From positions 1-39,486 of the forward strand of contig JAHCJT010000005.1 of NCBI GenBank assembly GCA_026126245.1: 39,486 bases of DNA. Direction: 5' to 3'. Positions 1 to 8,526 of the stretch are shown here, piece after piece. A program made the translations under genes and the position numbers. The stretch's first letter is position 1. The number at the start of each line of letters is the position of its first letter. Source of the DNA: Alphaproteobacteria bacterium. Its GTDB lineage: Bacteria; Pseudomonadota; Alphaproteobacteria; Reyranellales; Reyranellaceae. The notes beneath the pieces were generated by a model. The model had not been told where the DNA came from, did not search any database, and saw nothing but the letters and a program-made list of their open reading frames with translations.

Positions 1-233
1 AGATGCCGCAGCGCGCGCCGATCGCTATCGAGCGCACCGAAACCAACGACAACCGCTCCTATCACATCAATTCCGACAAGATCGCGCGCGTACTGGGCTT
101 CCGTCCCAAGCGCACCGTCGAGGACGCGGTGCGCGATCTCTGCCGTGCCTTCGCTGCCGGCAAGTTGCCCGGCAGCATGGACGATCCCGGCTACATCAAC
201 GTGCGCACCATCAAGCAACGGAACGCCGCGTGA
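1..233 (+). CDS. NAD-dependent epimerase/dehydratase (SDR), C-terminal part
   Basis: Only the last 77 or so residues lie in the window; the gene starts upstream of position 1 in the frame that contains the ATG at position 3. The visible tail (a Ser-Asp-Lys-Ile segment, then Leu-Gly-Phe-Arg-Pro and a Val-Glu-Asp-Ala-Val helix) is the usual C-terminal substrate-domain ending of extended SDR sugar-nucleotide epimerases/dehydratases, where the 'LGFRP...VEDAV' stretch follows the last strand. No catalytic motif is visible, so substrate cannot be inferred. Its stop overlaps the GTG start of the next SDR gene by 4 bp, so the two are translationally coupled members of one sugar-nucleotide operon. Confidence concerns the family only. 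Confidence 0.75.
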   Translation, partial: MPQRAPIAIERTETNDNRSYHINSDKIARVLGFRPKRTVEDAVRDLCRAFAAGKLPGSMDDPGYINVRTIKQRNAA

Positions 234-1243
234 GCACGGGCAAACCGCTGGCCGTCGTCACCGGCGGCGCCGGTTTCATCGGCAGCCATGCCGTTGACCT
301 TCTGGTCGACCGTGGCTTTCGCGTGCACGTGATCGACAATCTCTACGGCGGCCGCGAACGCAACCTCGAGCGCCATGCCGGCAATGCCGACGTTGTGGTC
401 GAGATCCGCGATATCCGCGGCGTGCAGCCCGACGATGCGTTGTTCGGCGGTGCGCGCTATGTGCTGCATTTCGCCGGCATCGGCGACATCGTGCCCTCGA
501 TCGAGGCACCGGCCGACTACATGGACGTCAACGTCCAGGGCACGGTGCGCGTGCTCGAGGCGGCGCGCCACGCCGGCGTCGCCAAATTCGTCTACGCCGC
601 CTCATCCTCGTGCTACGGCCTCGCCGCCGTGCCGACGCGCGAGGATCATCCGATCGACCCCAAATACCCCTACGCGCTGTCGAAATGGATGGGCGAACAG
701 GCCGGCTTTCACTGGCACCGGGTCTATGGCTTGCCGTTCAACGCCATCCGCATTTTCAACGCCTACGGCACGCGATCGCGCACCTCGGGCGCGTACGGCG
801 CCGTATTCGGCGTGTTCCTCAGGCAGAAGCTCGCCGGCAAGCCGTTCACCGTGGTGGGCGACGGCACGCAGACGCGCGATTTCCTCTACGTGACCGACGT
901 CGCCAGCGCCTTTGTGGCGGCGGCCGAATCCGGGATTGCCGGGCGGTTCTGGAACCTCGGCGCCGGCAAACCGCAGTCGGTGAACCGGCTGGTCGAGCTG
1001 CTGGGTGGCGACACCGTCCACATCCCCAAGCGGCCGGGCGAGCCGGACTGCACGTGGGCCGACATCTCGCGCATTTCGGCGGAGCTTGGCTGGTCGCCCA
1101 AAGTCAGCTTCGAGGACGGCGTCGCGCGCATCCTCGCCGACATCGACTACTGGCGCGATGCACCGCTGTGGGATCCGGCGTCCATCGAGGGCGCCACGAA
1201 GGCATGGCACCGCTACATGGCGAAGGAAGCGAGCCGGCCATGA
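230..1243 (+). CDS. NAD-dependent sugar-nucleotide epimerase, GalE-like extended SDR
   Basis: A 337-residue extended SDR, full length for the family. The N-terminal NAD motif GGAGFIG is at residues 12-18, the catalytic Ser stretch (SSS) at 125-127 and the Tyr-x-x-x-Lys pair is Y148/K152. Later motifs (NAYG, then GDGTQTRDFLYVTD near residue 220) are typical of UDP-hexose 4-epimerases and close relatives. It probably acts in the cytoplasm on a nucleotide-activated sugar; the exact substrate cannot be read from sequence. The start is GTG at 230, overlapping the preceding stop by 4 bp. Its own stop overlaps the next ATG in an ATGA arrangement, so it is co-translated with the kinase/nucleotidyltransferase that could supply its substrate. 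Confidence 0.9.
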   Translation: MSTGKPLAVVTGGAGFIGSHAVDLLVDRGFRVHVIDNLYGGRERNLERHAGNADVVVEIRDIRGVQPDDALFGGARYVLHFAGIGDIVPSIEAPADYMDVNVQGTVRVLEAARHAGVAKFVYAASSSCYGLAAVPTREDHPIDPKYPYALSKWMGEQAGFHWHRVYGLPFNAIRIFNAYGTRSRTSGAYGAVFGVFLRQKLAGKPFTVVGDGTQTRDFLYVTDVASAFVAAAESGIAGRFWNLGAGKPQSVNRLVELLGGDTVHIPKRPGEPDCTWADISRISAELGWSPKVSFEDGVARILADIDYWRDAPLWDPASIEGATKAWHRYMAKEASRP

Positions 1244-2793
1244 AGACGATGCTGCAGGGCGCGTTTAACCGAAAGATCCACACCGCCAGCGAGCTGGCGA
1301 CGCTGCTGGGCGGCTTTCCGCGCAAGAAGCGCGTCGTGATGTGCCACGGCACGTTCGACATCGTGCATCCCGGCCATATCCGCCACCTGCTCTACGCGCG
1401 CGACAAGGGCGACGTGCTGGTGGTCAGCCTGACCTGCGACGAGCACATCCTGAAGGCCAACTATCGCCCGCACGTGCCGGAGGACCTGCGCGCCATGAAC
1501 CTGGCGGCGCTGGAGATGGTCGACCACGTCATCATCGACCGCAACGCGACGCCGATCGAGAACATCCGCCTGATCCAGCCCGACTTTTTCGTGAAGGGCT
1601 ACGAGTACGGCGCCGGCCCTCTGCCGCCCAGGACGCAGGAGGAAAAGGACGCCGTCGAGAGCTACGGCGGCGAGATCATCTTCACGCCGGGCGACGTGGT
1701 GTTCTCCTCCTCGGCGATCATCGAGAGCCGGCTGCCCAACCTCGCGGTCGAGAAGCTGGCGCTGCTGATGCGCGCCGAAAACGTCACCTTCGCCGACCTG
1801 CGCCGGACACTCAGCGACGTGGCCGGCACCAAGGTGCACGTGGTGGGCGACACGATCGTCGACACGCTCACGCACACCGAGCTGATCGGCGCCAACGCCA
1901 AGACGCCGACCTTCTCGGTGCGCTACGCCGGCAAGACCGACTTTGTCGGCGGCGCGGGCATCGTGGCCAAGCACCTGCGCGCGGCCGGCGCCAATGTCGC
2001 CTTCACCACGGTGCTGGGCGACGATTCGCTGAAGGACTTCGTGCTCGACGACCTGAAGAAGGCCGGCATCGCGGTCAGCGCCGTCATCGATCGCACGCGG
2101 CCGACCACCAACAAGAATGCCTTCGTCGCCGACGGCTATCGCCTGCTGAAGGTCGACAACGTGGACAACCGGTCGATCTCCGACCGCGTGCTGTCGCGCA
2201 TGGTCGAGTCGATCCAGCGTACGACGGTCGACGCGGCGGTGTTCAGCGATTTCCGCCACGGCATCTTCAACCGCGGCACCATCCCGACGCTGATCGAGGC
2301 CATCCCGAACGGCGTCTTTCGCGTCGCCGACAGCCAGGTCGCCAGCCGCTGGGGCAACATCCTCGACTTCAGGGATTTTGACCTTATCACGCCCAACGAG
2401 AGGGAGGCACGCTTCGCGCTCGCCGACCAGGACTCGGTGGTGCGACCGCTGGGCTCGCGACTTTACAGCGATGCCCGCTGCAAAGTGCTGATGCTCAAGA
2501 TGGGCGCGCGGGGTCTGATGACCTTCCGCGGCCACGTCGAACTGCCCAGCACGCGGGCGGAGTTTTTCGTGCTCGACAGCTTCGTCGACGCCGTGGTCGA
2601 TGCCGTCGGTACGGGCGACGCGCTGCTCGCCTACGCCACGCTGGCGCTGCAGGAGACCGGCAATTCGGTGATTGCCTCGATTCTCGGCGCCGTCGCCGCC
2701 GCCGTGGAGTGCGAATTCGACGGCAACGTACCGGTGACGCCCGAAGCGATGCTGGCCAAGCTCGGCGCGCTCGAAAGCCGCGCGGAGCTTTGA
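1240..2793 (+). CDS. bifunctional cytidylyltransferase-like / PfkB sugar kinase, HldE-like with reversed domain order
   Basis: A 517-residue two-domain enzyme. Residues about 28-165 form a cytidylyltransferase-type domain with HGTFDIVHPGH at 36-46, the nucleotide-binding HxGH signature being HPGH 43-46. Residues about 195-515 form a PfkB/ribokinase-like sugar kinase with an early GD-x-I-x-D segment, a GGAG substrate loop, and the C-terminal GTGD anion hole and catalytic Asp at 457-460. The combination matches HldE (heptose-7-phosphate kinase plus heptose-1-phosphate adenylyltransferase), but HldE has the kinase first. The open frame extends upstream to 610; the start is set at ATG 1240 because it forms an ATGA overlap with the preceding gene and everything upstream is shadow of that gene. 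Likely role: phosphorylating and nucleotidyl-activating a sugar phosphate, perhaps a heptose. The nucleotide used is unknown. Confidence 0.9.
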   Translation: MKTMLQGAFNRKIHTASELATLLGGFPRKKRVVMCHGTFDIVHPGHIRHLLYARDKGDVLVVSLTCDEHILKANYRPHVPEDLRAMNLAALEMVDHVIIDRNATPIENIRLIQPDFFVKGYEYGAGPLPPRTQEEKDAVESYGGEIIFTPGDVVFSSSAIIESRLPNLAVEKLALLMRAENVTFADLRRTLSDVAGTKVHVVGDTIVDTLTHTELIGANAKTPTFSVRYAGKTDFVGGAGIVAKHLRAAGANVAFTTVLGDDSLKDFVLDDLKKAGIAVSAVIDRTRPTTNKNAFVADGYRLLKVDNVDNRSISDRVLSRMVESIQRTTVDAAVFSDFRHGIFNRGTIPTLIEAIPNGVFRVADSQVASRWGNILDFRDFDLITPNEREARFALADQDSVVRPLGSRLYSDARCKVLMLKMGARGLMTFRGHVELPSTRAEFFVLDSFVDAVVDAVGTGDALLAYATLALQETGNSVIASILGAVAAAVECEFDGNVPVTPEAMLAKLGALESRAEL

Positions 2794-2800
2794 GGCGGCC

Positions 2801-3700
2801 ATGCGCGTCGTCATCGTCGGCATGGGCGTGCAGGGCGCCAAGCGACTCGCGGTGGCGGGCAGCGACGTGGTCGCCACGGTCGATCCGGTGCGCCCGGCCG
2901 ACTACCGCGATCTCGCCGATGTTTCGGGGCAGGCCTATGACGCGGCGCTGCTGTGCATCCCCGACGACCCCAAGCTCGCCCTGATGACGGATCTGGTGCA
3001 GCGCGGCAAGCACGTGCTGGTGGAGAAGCCGGTGCTGGGCGACGACACGGCGATCCGGCGCGTGATCGACGCGGCGGCGGCAACCGGCGCGGTCTGCTAC
3101 ACCGCCTACAACCACCGCTTCGAGCCGCATTTCGTGCGCATGAAGGCGCTGCTCGACAGCGGCGCGCTGGGCCGCATCTACACGGTGCGCCTGTTCTACG
3201 GCAACGGCACGGCGCGCCTGGTGCGCGAGTCGGCGTGGCGCGACAGCGGCAGCGGCGTGCTGGCCGATCTCGGCTCGCACGTGCTCGACACCATCCATTT
3301 TTGGCTGGGCGCTCCTGACGCACCGTTCCGGCTGACGATGAGCAACCGGTTCGAGAACCGCAGCCCCGACCACGTCGTGCTGACAAGTGCCGGCACCGTC
3401 GCCATGCAGCTCGAGATGACGATGCTCAGCTGGCGCAACCACTTCACCTGCGACATCCTTGCCGAGCACGGCAGCGCCCACATCGAGAGCCTGTGCAAAT
3501 GGGGGCCTTCGACCTTCCGTCATCGGCGACGCGTGTTGCCGGCCGGCAGGCCGCCCGAGGAGACCGAGACGCTGGTGCAGGACGATCCGACCTGGGCCGC
3601 CGAGTACGACCACTTCAAGCATTTGTGCAAGACCGGCGGGCCGGGCAACCTGGCGAATGATCTGTGGATCAACGCGACCTTGAGGACACTGGAGGCCTGA
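2801..3700 (+). CDS. Gfo/Idh/MocA-family oxidoreductase
   Basis: A 299-residue NAD(P)-dependent oxidoreductase. A Rossmann GxGxxG motif lies at residues 7-12, the family EKP motif at 75-77 within HVLVEKP, followed by YNHRF near 105 and DLGSHVLD around 157, the conserved Asp/His-containing helix of the family. At about 300 residues it is on the short side for Gfo/Idh/MocA enzymes (usually 330-390). Family members oxidise or reduce free or nucleotide-linked sugars, often producing keto-sugars. The gene begins 7 bp after the kinase/nucleotidyltransferase stop with a GAGG ribosome-binding sequence, so it belongs to the same operon. The substrate is probably the sugar made by that operon, which is inference from context. 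Confidence 0.88.
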   Translation: MRVVIVGMGVQGAKRLAVAGSDVVATVDPVRPADYRDLADVSGQAYDAALLCIPDDPKLALMTDLVQRGKHVLVEKPVLGDDTAIRRVIDAAAATGAVCYTAYNHRFEPHFVRMKALLDSGALGRIYTVRLFYGNGTARLVRESAWRDSGSGVLADLGSHVLDTIHFWLGAPDAPFRLTMSNRFENRSPDHVVLTSAGTVAMQLEMTMLSWRNHFTCDILAEHGSAHIESLCKWGPSTFRHRRRVLPAGRPPEETETLVQDDPTWAAEYDHFKHLCKTGGPGNLANDLWINATLRTLEA

Positions 3701-4402
3701 TTGCGCGACCAGACGCCCAAGACCAAAGAGGCCCAGTACGACCTCCTGTTCAAGGTCAAGAAGAAGCACGGCGTCGCGCGCTTCGGCCTGATGGCCAACG
3801 AGTCCTGGAGCCAGGATCCCAAGCGCACCCTGTTCATGCTGGCGCGCTACAAGTTCGTCGCAAAGCTGCTGGCCGGCCGTCAGAACGTGCTGGAGGTCGG
3901 CTGCGCCGACGCCTTCGGCACCCGCCTCGTCCAGCAATCCGTGGCCAAGATGACGGCGGTCGATTTCGACCCGGTCTTCATTGCCGACGTCGAGGAGCGA
4001 GCCGATCCGCACTGGCCGATGACCGCCTTCGTGCACGACATGCTCGACGGTCCCGTGCCGGGCGGGTTCGATGCCGCCTACGCACTGGACGTGCTGGAGC
4101 ACATCAGGCCCGACGACGAAGCGACGTTCCTCAAAAACCTCTGCGTGTCCCTGACGCCGACCGGCATCGCCATCCTGGGCATGCCATCGCTCGAGTCGCA
4201 GGCCCATGCCTCGCCGCAGAGCAAGGCCGGCCACGTCAACTGCAAGACCGGCGATGAGTTCAAGCGGGTGATGGAGCAGTACTTCCACACTGTCTTCGTC
4301 TTTTCGATGAACGACGAGGTCGTGCACACCGGCTACTACCCGATGGCGCACTACCTGCTCGCCGTCTGCTCGCACCTCAAGGCGGGCGCCGGCGCTCCAT
4401 AA
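3701..4402 (+). CDS. class I SAM-dependent methyltransferase
   Basis: A 233-residue Rossmann-fold methyltransferase. The SAM-binding motif I (LEVGCADAFGT) is at residues 64-74, an acidic motif II (AVDFD) is at 86-90, and a post-motif 'AYALDVLEHI' stretch follows near 130. The start is taken as TTG at 3701, which abuts the preceding TGA with no spacer; the next in-frame ATG (Met31) would leave the motifs intact but drop a charged N-terminal helix, so the start is uncertain. Last gene of the rightward sugar operon, suggesting methylation of a sugar or glycan, for example an O-methyl cap. Its 3' end overlaps the convergent gene on the other strand by 26 bp. Confidence 0.85.
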   Translation: MRDQTPKTKEAQYDLLFKVKKKHGVARFGLMANESWSQDPKRTLFMLARYKFVAKLLAGRQNVLEVGCADAFGTRLVQQSVAKMTAVDFDPVFIADVEERADPHWPMTAFVHDMLDGPVPGGFDAAYALDVLEHIRPDDEATFLKNLCVSLTPTGIAILGMPSLESQAHASPQSKAGHVNCKTGDEFKRVMEQYFHTVFVFSMNDEVVHTGYYPMAHYLLAVCSHLKAGAGAP

Positions 4403-5456
4403 CATTCCGGGCAAGCCTGCCGACCGTGCGGCGCAGCGTCCGGCGCACGCCGCTCATCCACGTGTCGGCACCGGGTGGCGTCTGGATGGCCGAGGCCAGC
4501 CAGGCGGTCGCCGCCTCCACCCGTCGCCATTCGTCGTCGAGATCGCCGGTATGCAGCTTGACGGCCTTCGAGAAGAAATGGCGATGCAGCGCATTGGCCA
4601 TTCCGCCATGAGCTGTGTGCCGCAAGGTCTCGATGTCGAACGGCTCGTGGCGGGACTCCGAATACCAGGCGTTCGCCGGCGTGAGCGAACACAGGAAAAT
4701 GTCGTCGGAATCGGTCTCGACGTGGATCTCCGCCCAGTTGCCCAGAGCGCGGCCGAGCAGGGCGCCGTCAATCGACTGTTCCTTCAGCGCCTCGACGCTC
4801 TCGATCCGCGAAAAGTCGATCATCAGCGGATGAAGGTGGAGGCACCGCATGAGGATACCCTTGCCGCCGAGGTCCCAGCAGCACACCGCCGGAAACGTCG
4901 AGAAATCCCGCGAAGTCACGAAGTAGCGGCGCATCTGCGGATGCAAGTGCTCCAGCGCCAGCGCGACCATCTCCCGGCAGCCGATCGGCGCGTCGATGCG
5001 ATGTGCCAGCGCCGGCAGCGCGGCTTCCTGAAGCAGTCGAATACCGGTCGACATGACCGCGATCTTTCCCTGATCGGCGTGCTCGGCGAGCCTACGCAGG
5101 CTGCCGTCGGCGAACAGCATGTCGGGCGCGGCGATGATGGCATGCGCGCCCTCGCGCTTACACGCGAGAGCGCCAAGGTAGTGGCCCTCGCTCATCGCCA
5201 GGTAGACATTCGACGCGCTGTCCGGATCGAAGTGGACGAACTCGATCGGCACAGTTTCGGCCAGACGGCGCACGGAGATAGCCTGGCGGATGGTGTCTTC
5301 CTCGGCGGCGCGGGTGAAGAACACCACCTTGCAGTCGCCGCGCGCCGCCAGCGCCGGCAGGTTGCCGTCGTAGAGCAACGTGGGGATGGCCAACCGGACC
5401 ATGACGTCGATGTAGCGATCCCCCCAGACCGCCATGAAGACGTGGAACCTGGCCAT
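4377..5456 (-). CDS. unrecognised transferase-like protein in glycan operon
   Basis: A 359-residue protein that I cannot place in a named family. No signal peptide or membrane span is visible. The N-terminus (FHVFMAVWGDRYIDVM, then alternating hydrophobic strands such as CKVVFF and HAIIAAPDMLFADGS near 125-140) resembles the nucleotide-sugar binding half of GT-A glycosyltransferases, with acidic clusters (APDM, DSDD near 268) that could be metal ligands. The C-terminal 40 residues are Arg-rich and basic. It is the last of seven tightly packed leftward genes, 9 bp after the E1 beta gene, so it probably acts on the product of that operon. Glycosyltransferase is a guess from fold pattern and context only. 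Its 3' end overlaps the convergent methyltransferase gene by 26 bp. Confidence 0.78.
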   Translation of the reverse strand: MARFHVFMAVWGDRYIDVMVRLAIPTLLYDGNLPALAARGDCKVVFFTRAAEEDTIRQAISVRRLAETVPIEFVHFDPDSASNVYLAMSEGHYLGALACKREGAHAIIAAPDMLFADGSLRRLAEHADQGKIAVMSTGIRLLQEAALPALAHRIDAPIGCREMVALALEHLHPQMRRYFVTSRDFSTFPAVCCWDLGGKGILMRCLHLHPLMIDFSRIESVEALKEQSIDGALLGRALGNWAEIHVETDSDDIFLCSLTPANAWYSESRHEPFDIETLRHTAHGGMANALHRHFFSKAVKLHTGDLDDEWRRVEAATAWLASAIQTPPGADTWMSGVRRTLRRTVGRLARNVMERRRPP

Positions 5457-5465
5457 CGGCGTCCG

Positions 5466-6524
5466 TCAGTACGGCCCCTTGAACGAGGGATCCGGCACAT
5501 CCTTCCAGCGGCGCGGATCGCTGTCGTCGGGCGGCAGTTCGCGGTCCGAGCCCAACGTCGTGAGCGCCGCCACGGCGATGTCGCGCGCCAGCGGATAGTA
5601 GAGATCGGCCAACGCCGGCGTGGTCGGCGTCGGAATGTGCGGCAGACCGACCCGTCGCGGTGGTGCCCTGAGCGCGCCGAAGGCATGCTGCGCCACCAGC
5701 GCCAGCGCCTCGGCGCCGACCCCGTAGCTCTCCTGGCCGGTATCGGAAACGACGAAGTGGCCCGTGCGCCCGACTGACTCGGTCAGGGTCGCCACATCGA
5801 GCGGCGCCACGGCACGCAAGTCGATCACCTCCGCCTCGATGCCGATCCGGCTCAGCATGTCGGCCGCCTTCAGGCTCTCCAGGCACATGTAGGACGTTGC
5901 GGCCAGCGTCACGTCGCGGCCGCGACGCACGATCGTCGCCTGATCGAGCGGCACCTCGTAGGGCGCCTCGGGCACCGGGCCGGCGATGTTGTAGAGCCAG
6001 CGATGCTCCATGACGATCACCGGCGCATCGTCGCGCACGGCCGCGATCAGCATGCCCTTGGCGTCGTGTGGCGTGGTCGGCATGACGACCTTCAGGCCGG
6101 GCACGTGGGCAAACCAGGCCTGCAGCGACTGCGAGTGTTGCGGCCCCTGCCCCCAGCCGCGGCCGATGATCATGCGCACGGTCAGGGGTGCCTTCAGCTT
6201 GCCGCCGTACATGTAGTGCCACTTGGCCGCCTGGTTCACCAGCGGCTCCATGGATAGGACGGCGAAATCGACACGCATGTGCACGACGATCGGACGCCTG
6301 CCCATCAGGGCCGTACCCAGCGCAACGCCGGTCATCGCGTTCTCCGACGACGGCGTGTCGAAGACACGGTGCTTGCCGAATTCTTCCTGCAGGCCCTTGG
6401 TCGTGCCGAAGACGCCGGTCGGCCCGGGAACGCCCAGGCCAATCACCAAGGTGCTCGGGTCGGTGGCGAGGAGCTGGGCCTGCGCCTCGCGTAGCGCTTC
6501 GAAATAGCGAAGCTGACGCGTCAT
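5466..6524 (-). CDS. thiamine-diphosphate-dependent E1 beta subunit (transketolase-like)
   Basis: A 352-residue beta subunit of the 2-oxoacid dehydrogenase E1 / transketolase-like type. The family's thiamine-contacting Glu is E61 in DTPSSENAMTG (55-65), preceded by TGVFG and the 'GLQEEFG' helix; the conserved GPQHSQS His segment and the 'PGLKVVMPTTP' strand of the pyrimidine domain follow, and the C-terminal domain has the DLRAVAPLD motif. The start is ATG at 6524, which overlaps the alpha-subunit stop in an ATGA arrangement; longer versions of the frame are shadows of the alpha gene. With the alpha subunit it should form an alpha2beta2 enzyme that decarboxylates a 2-oxoacid or transfers a short-chain unit. 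No E2 (lipoyl) or E3 gene is nearby, so a carboligase or decarboxylase role in sugar modification is plausible. Confidence 0.9.
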   Translation of the reverse strand: MTRQLRYFEALREAQAQLLATDPSTLVIGLGVPGPTGVFGTTKGLQEEFGKHRVFDTPSSENAMTGVALGTALMGRRPIVVHMRVDFAVLSMEPLVNQAAKWHYMYGGKLKAPLTVRMIIGRGWGQGPQHSQSLQAWFAHVPGLKVVMPTTPHDAKGMLIAAVRDDAPVIVMEHRWLYNIAGPVPEAPYEVPLDQATIVRRGRDVTLAATSYMCLESLKAADMLSRIGIEAEVIDLRAVAPLDVATLTESVGRTGHFVVSDTGQESYGVGAEALALVAQHAFGALRAPPRRVGLPHIPTPTTPALADLYYPLARDIAVAALTTLGSDRELPPDDSDPRRWKDVPDPSFKGPY

Positions 6525-7501
6525 CGGCGATCCGCCGGGTCGGGATAGACGAAGCGCGCCAGCGCCTCGGGCGCCGGAAACGGACTGGACTTGGCGAACG
6601 CAACCGCCGCGTCGAGCTCGCCGGCGATCGTCTTTGCCATCGCCGTCTCGGCAGGCGCGCTCAGCATGCCGGTTGCCGTCAGCCGCTGGCGATAGGTGTT
6701 CACGGGATCGCGCGCCTGCCACGCCGCGAATTCCTCGGCGCTGCGATAGTTCAGCTCGAGATCGCCGTTCGGACCGCAATGCTCGCGCCAGCGATAGGTC
6801 GCGAACTCGATCAGGGTCGGACCGTCGCCCTTGCGCGCCCGCGCCACCGCCTCGGCGGCGAGGTCGTAGACGACATCGACGTCGTTGCCATCTCCGTAGA
6901 CGCCTTGCAGCCCATGCGCCGGCGCAAGCGCATGGATGGGTCGGTCCGGCTGGCGGACGTCGAGCGCGGAATGAACGGAGTAGAGGTTGTTCTCGCACAC
7001 GAACACGACGGGCAGCTTGTGCGTGCCGGCGAAGTTCAGTGCCTCGTGGAACGCGCCCTCTTCCGTGGCACCGTCGCCGAAATAGACGACGACCACGCGG
7101 TCCAGGCCATCGAGCTGCGCCGCCCAGGCCGCGCCCACGCCGACCGAGATCGTGCTGGCCAGAATCGGTGCCGAGCCCATGAAACCGCACTCGAGGTCGA
7201 TGAGGTGCTGGCTGCCACCCTTGCCCCCGGCACAGCCGGTTGCGCGGCCGTAGAGCTCAGCCAGCATGGCTCTCAGGTCGCCGCCCTTGGCCAGGTAGTG
7301 GCCGTGGCTCCGGTGACCGCTGAAGACGAGATCGTCGCGGCGCAGATGGGCCGACACGCCGACCGGCGGCGCTTCCTGGCCGATGCACAGGTGGGTCGGG
7401 CAGCGCATTTGCTGCTCGGCATAGAGATCGCCGATGCGCTCCTCCACCAGCCGGATGCGCAGCATCTGACGGTAGAGATCGAGGCGGCTGTTGTCCGGCA
7501 T
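6521..7501 (-). CDS. thiamine-diphosphate-dependent E1 alpha subunit
   Basis: A 326-residue alpha subunit of the pyruvate/acetoin dehydrogenase E1 family. The family GKGGSxH motif is at 93-99 (GKGGSQH), and the thiamine-diphosphate/Mg motif runs from GDG (142-144) to NN (171-172) with the expected spacing. The loop that in PDH E1 alpha reads YR(Y/F)xGHSxSD here reads YRWREHCGPNGD around H241, so the regulatory/phosphorylation loop is diverged while the His is kept. Start ATG 7501 overlaps the previous gene's stop by 1 bp (TGATG); the frame could extend upstream but only through the neighbouring gene. Paired with the beta gene by a 4-bp overlap. The substrate is unknown; the sugar-operon setting suggests that it does not serve central metabolism. 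Confidence 0.9.
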   Translation of the reverse strand: MPDNSRLDLYRQMLRIRLVEERIGDLYAEQQMRCPTHLCIGQEAPPVGVSAHLRRDDLVFSGHRSHGHYLAKGGDLRAMLAELYGRATGCAGGKGGSQHLIDLECGFMGSAPILASTISVGVGAAWAAQLDGLDRVVVVYFGDGATEEGAFHEALNFAGTHKLPVVFVCENNLYSVHSALDVRQPDRPIHALAPAHGLQGVYGDGNDVDVVYDLAAEAVARARKGDGPTLIEFATYRWREHCGPNGDLELNYRSAEEFAAWQARDPVNTYRQRLTATGMLSAPAETAMAKTIAGELDAAVAFAKSSPFPAPEALARFVYPDPADRR

Positions 7502-8493
7502 CAGGCCCGCATCACGTAGTCGGTCGGCCAGTCCTTGAGCTGGTCGAAATACCTGCGGCCCCAGGCGACCATCTCGTCCAGGCCCTCGTCCCAACCGATC
7601 CGCGGCTGCCAACCGATATCGTTCCGGATGCGCGAACTGTCCAGCCAGTAGCGGCTGTCTTGGCCGAGGCGGTCCTCGGTGACCTCGCACAACTGCTCGA
7701 ACGGCACGCCGAGCGCCCTGGCGGTGCGCTCGACAACCTCGCGGATCGAGGTCGGATCCTTGGGCCCGGCATTGTAGATCGTGCCCAGGGGCGCTTTCTC
7801 GGCGATGAGCTGGATCGCGCGGCCCAGATCGCGGGCATGGATGTAGGACTTCTCGGCCTTGCCGCCGCCGTGCAGTGGCAGCTTCTCGCCCTTGAGGCCC
7901 ATGACGACCGCCTTCGGGATCACCCGGTGCAGCAGCTGGCCCGGACAGTAGGCGTTCGACGGCCGGATGATGTTCATCGGGAATTTCAGGAAGCGATGGA
8001 CCGACACGAGATACATGTCGAACGCCACTTTCGACGCGGCATATGGCGAGGACGGCTTGATCGGCGTGTCCTCGTGCGACGGCGCATCCACGGAACCGTA
8101 CATCTCCGACGTGCCGATATGGATGAAGCGCTCAAGGTAGTCGCGCTTCATAAGTTCCTCGCAAAGGCGCGCCAGCGCCATGCTGTTGGTCTCGAAAAAG
8201 CGCCAGGAGTTCTTCCAGCTCACCGCGCCTTCGCCCTGCGCGGCAAAGTTGACGATGATCTCCGGCTTCTCCGTGTCGAGCAGCTCGAGCAGCAGGTCGA
8301 GTTCATACGTGACATGGCGGGCGTGATAGTCGAAGCCTTTGCGCCGCTCGATGCCCAGCGAGAAGGCACCGGGACGCAGCGGATTGCGGCCGACGCCGAT
8401 CACCTTCGTGGGATCGGCATTGTCGAGCAGCCAGAAGGCGGTGTGGATGCCGAACGAGCCGCCCCCGCCCAGGATGACCCACTTCTTGCTCAA
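7501..8493 (-). CDS. NAD-dependent epimerase/dehydratase, GDP-mannose 4,6-dehydratase-like SDR
   Basis: A 330-residue extended SDR. The nucleotide-binding stretch is LGGGGSFG (8-15), the catalytic triad region reads TSEMYG (128-133) and YAASK gives Y151/K155. The TSEMYG form, with Ser-Glu after the Thr, resembles the GDP-mannose and dTDP-glucose 4,6-dehydratase group, so a 4-keto-6-deoxy product is likely but unproven. The start is chosen at TTG 8493 because AGGAGG sits 8 bp upstream on this strand and the Rossmann strand then begins at residue 5. An upstream TTG at 8523 would add 10 residues with no ribosome-binding site. It lies in the middle of the leftward operon, coupled to the E1 alpha gene by a 1-bp overlap. 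Confidence 0.88.
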   Translation of the reverse strand: MSKKWVILGGGGSFGIHTAFWLLDNADPTKVIGVGRNPLRPGAFSLGIERRKGFDYHARHVTYELDLLLELLDTEKPEIIVNFAAQGEGAVSWKNSWRFFETNSMALARLCEELMKRDYLERFIHIGTSEMYGSVDAPSHEDTPIKPSSPYAASKVAFDMYLVSVHRFLKFPMNIIRPSNAYCPGQLLHRVIPKAVVMGLKGEKLPLHGGGKAEKSYIHARDLGRAIQLIAEKAPLGTIYNAGPKDPTSIREVVERTARALGVPFEQLCEVTEDRLGQDSRYWLDSSRIRNDIGWQPRIGWDEGLDEMVAWGRRYFDQLKDWPTDYVMRA

Positions 8494-8526
8494 GCCTGCA
8501 TCCTCCTGCTCCGTCTCGACCAATTT

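Noticed and set aside
1213-4414. Long minus-strand open frames (554 and 639 codons) opposite the sugar operon
   Set aside because: They run antisense to well-supported enzymes, have low-complexity Arg/His/Ala-rich translations and no motif; expected shadows at high GC.
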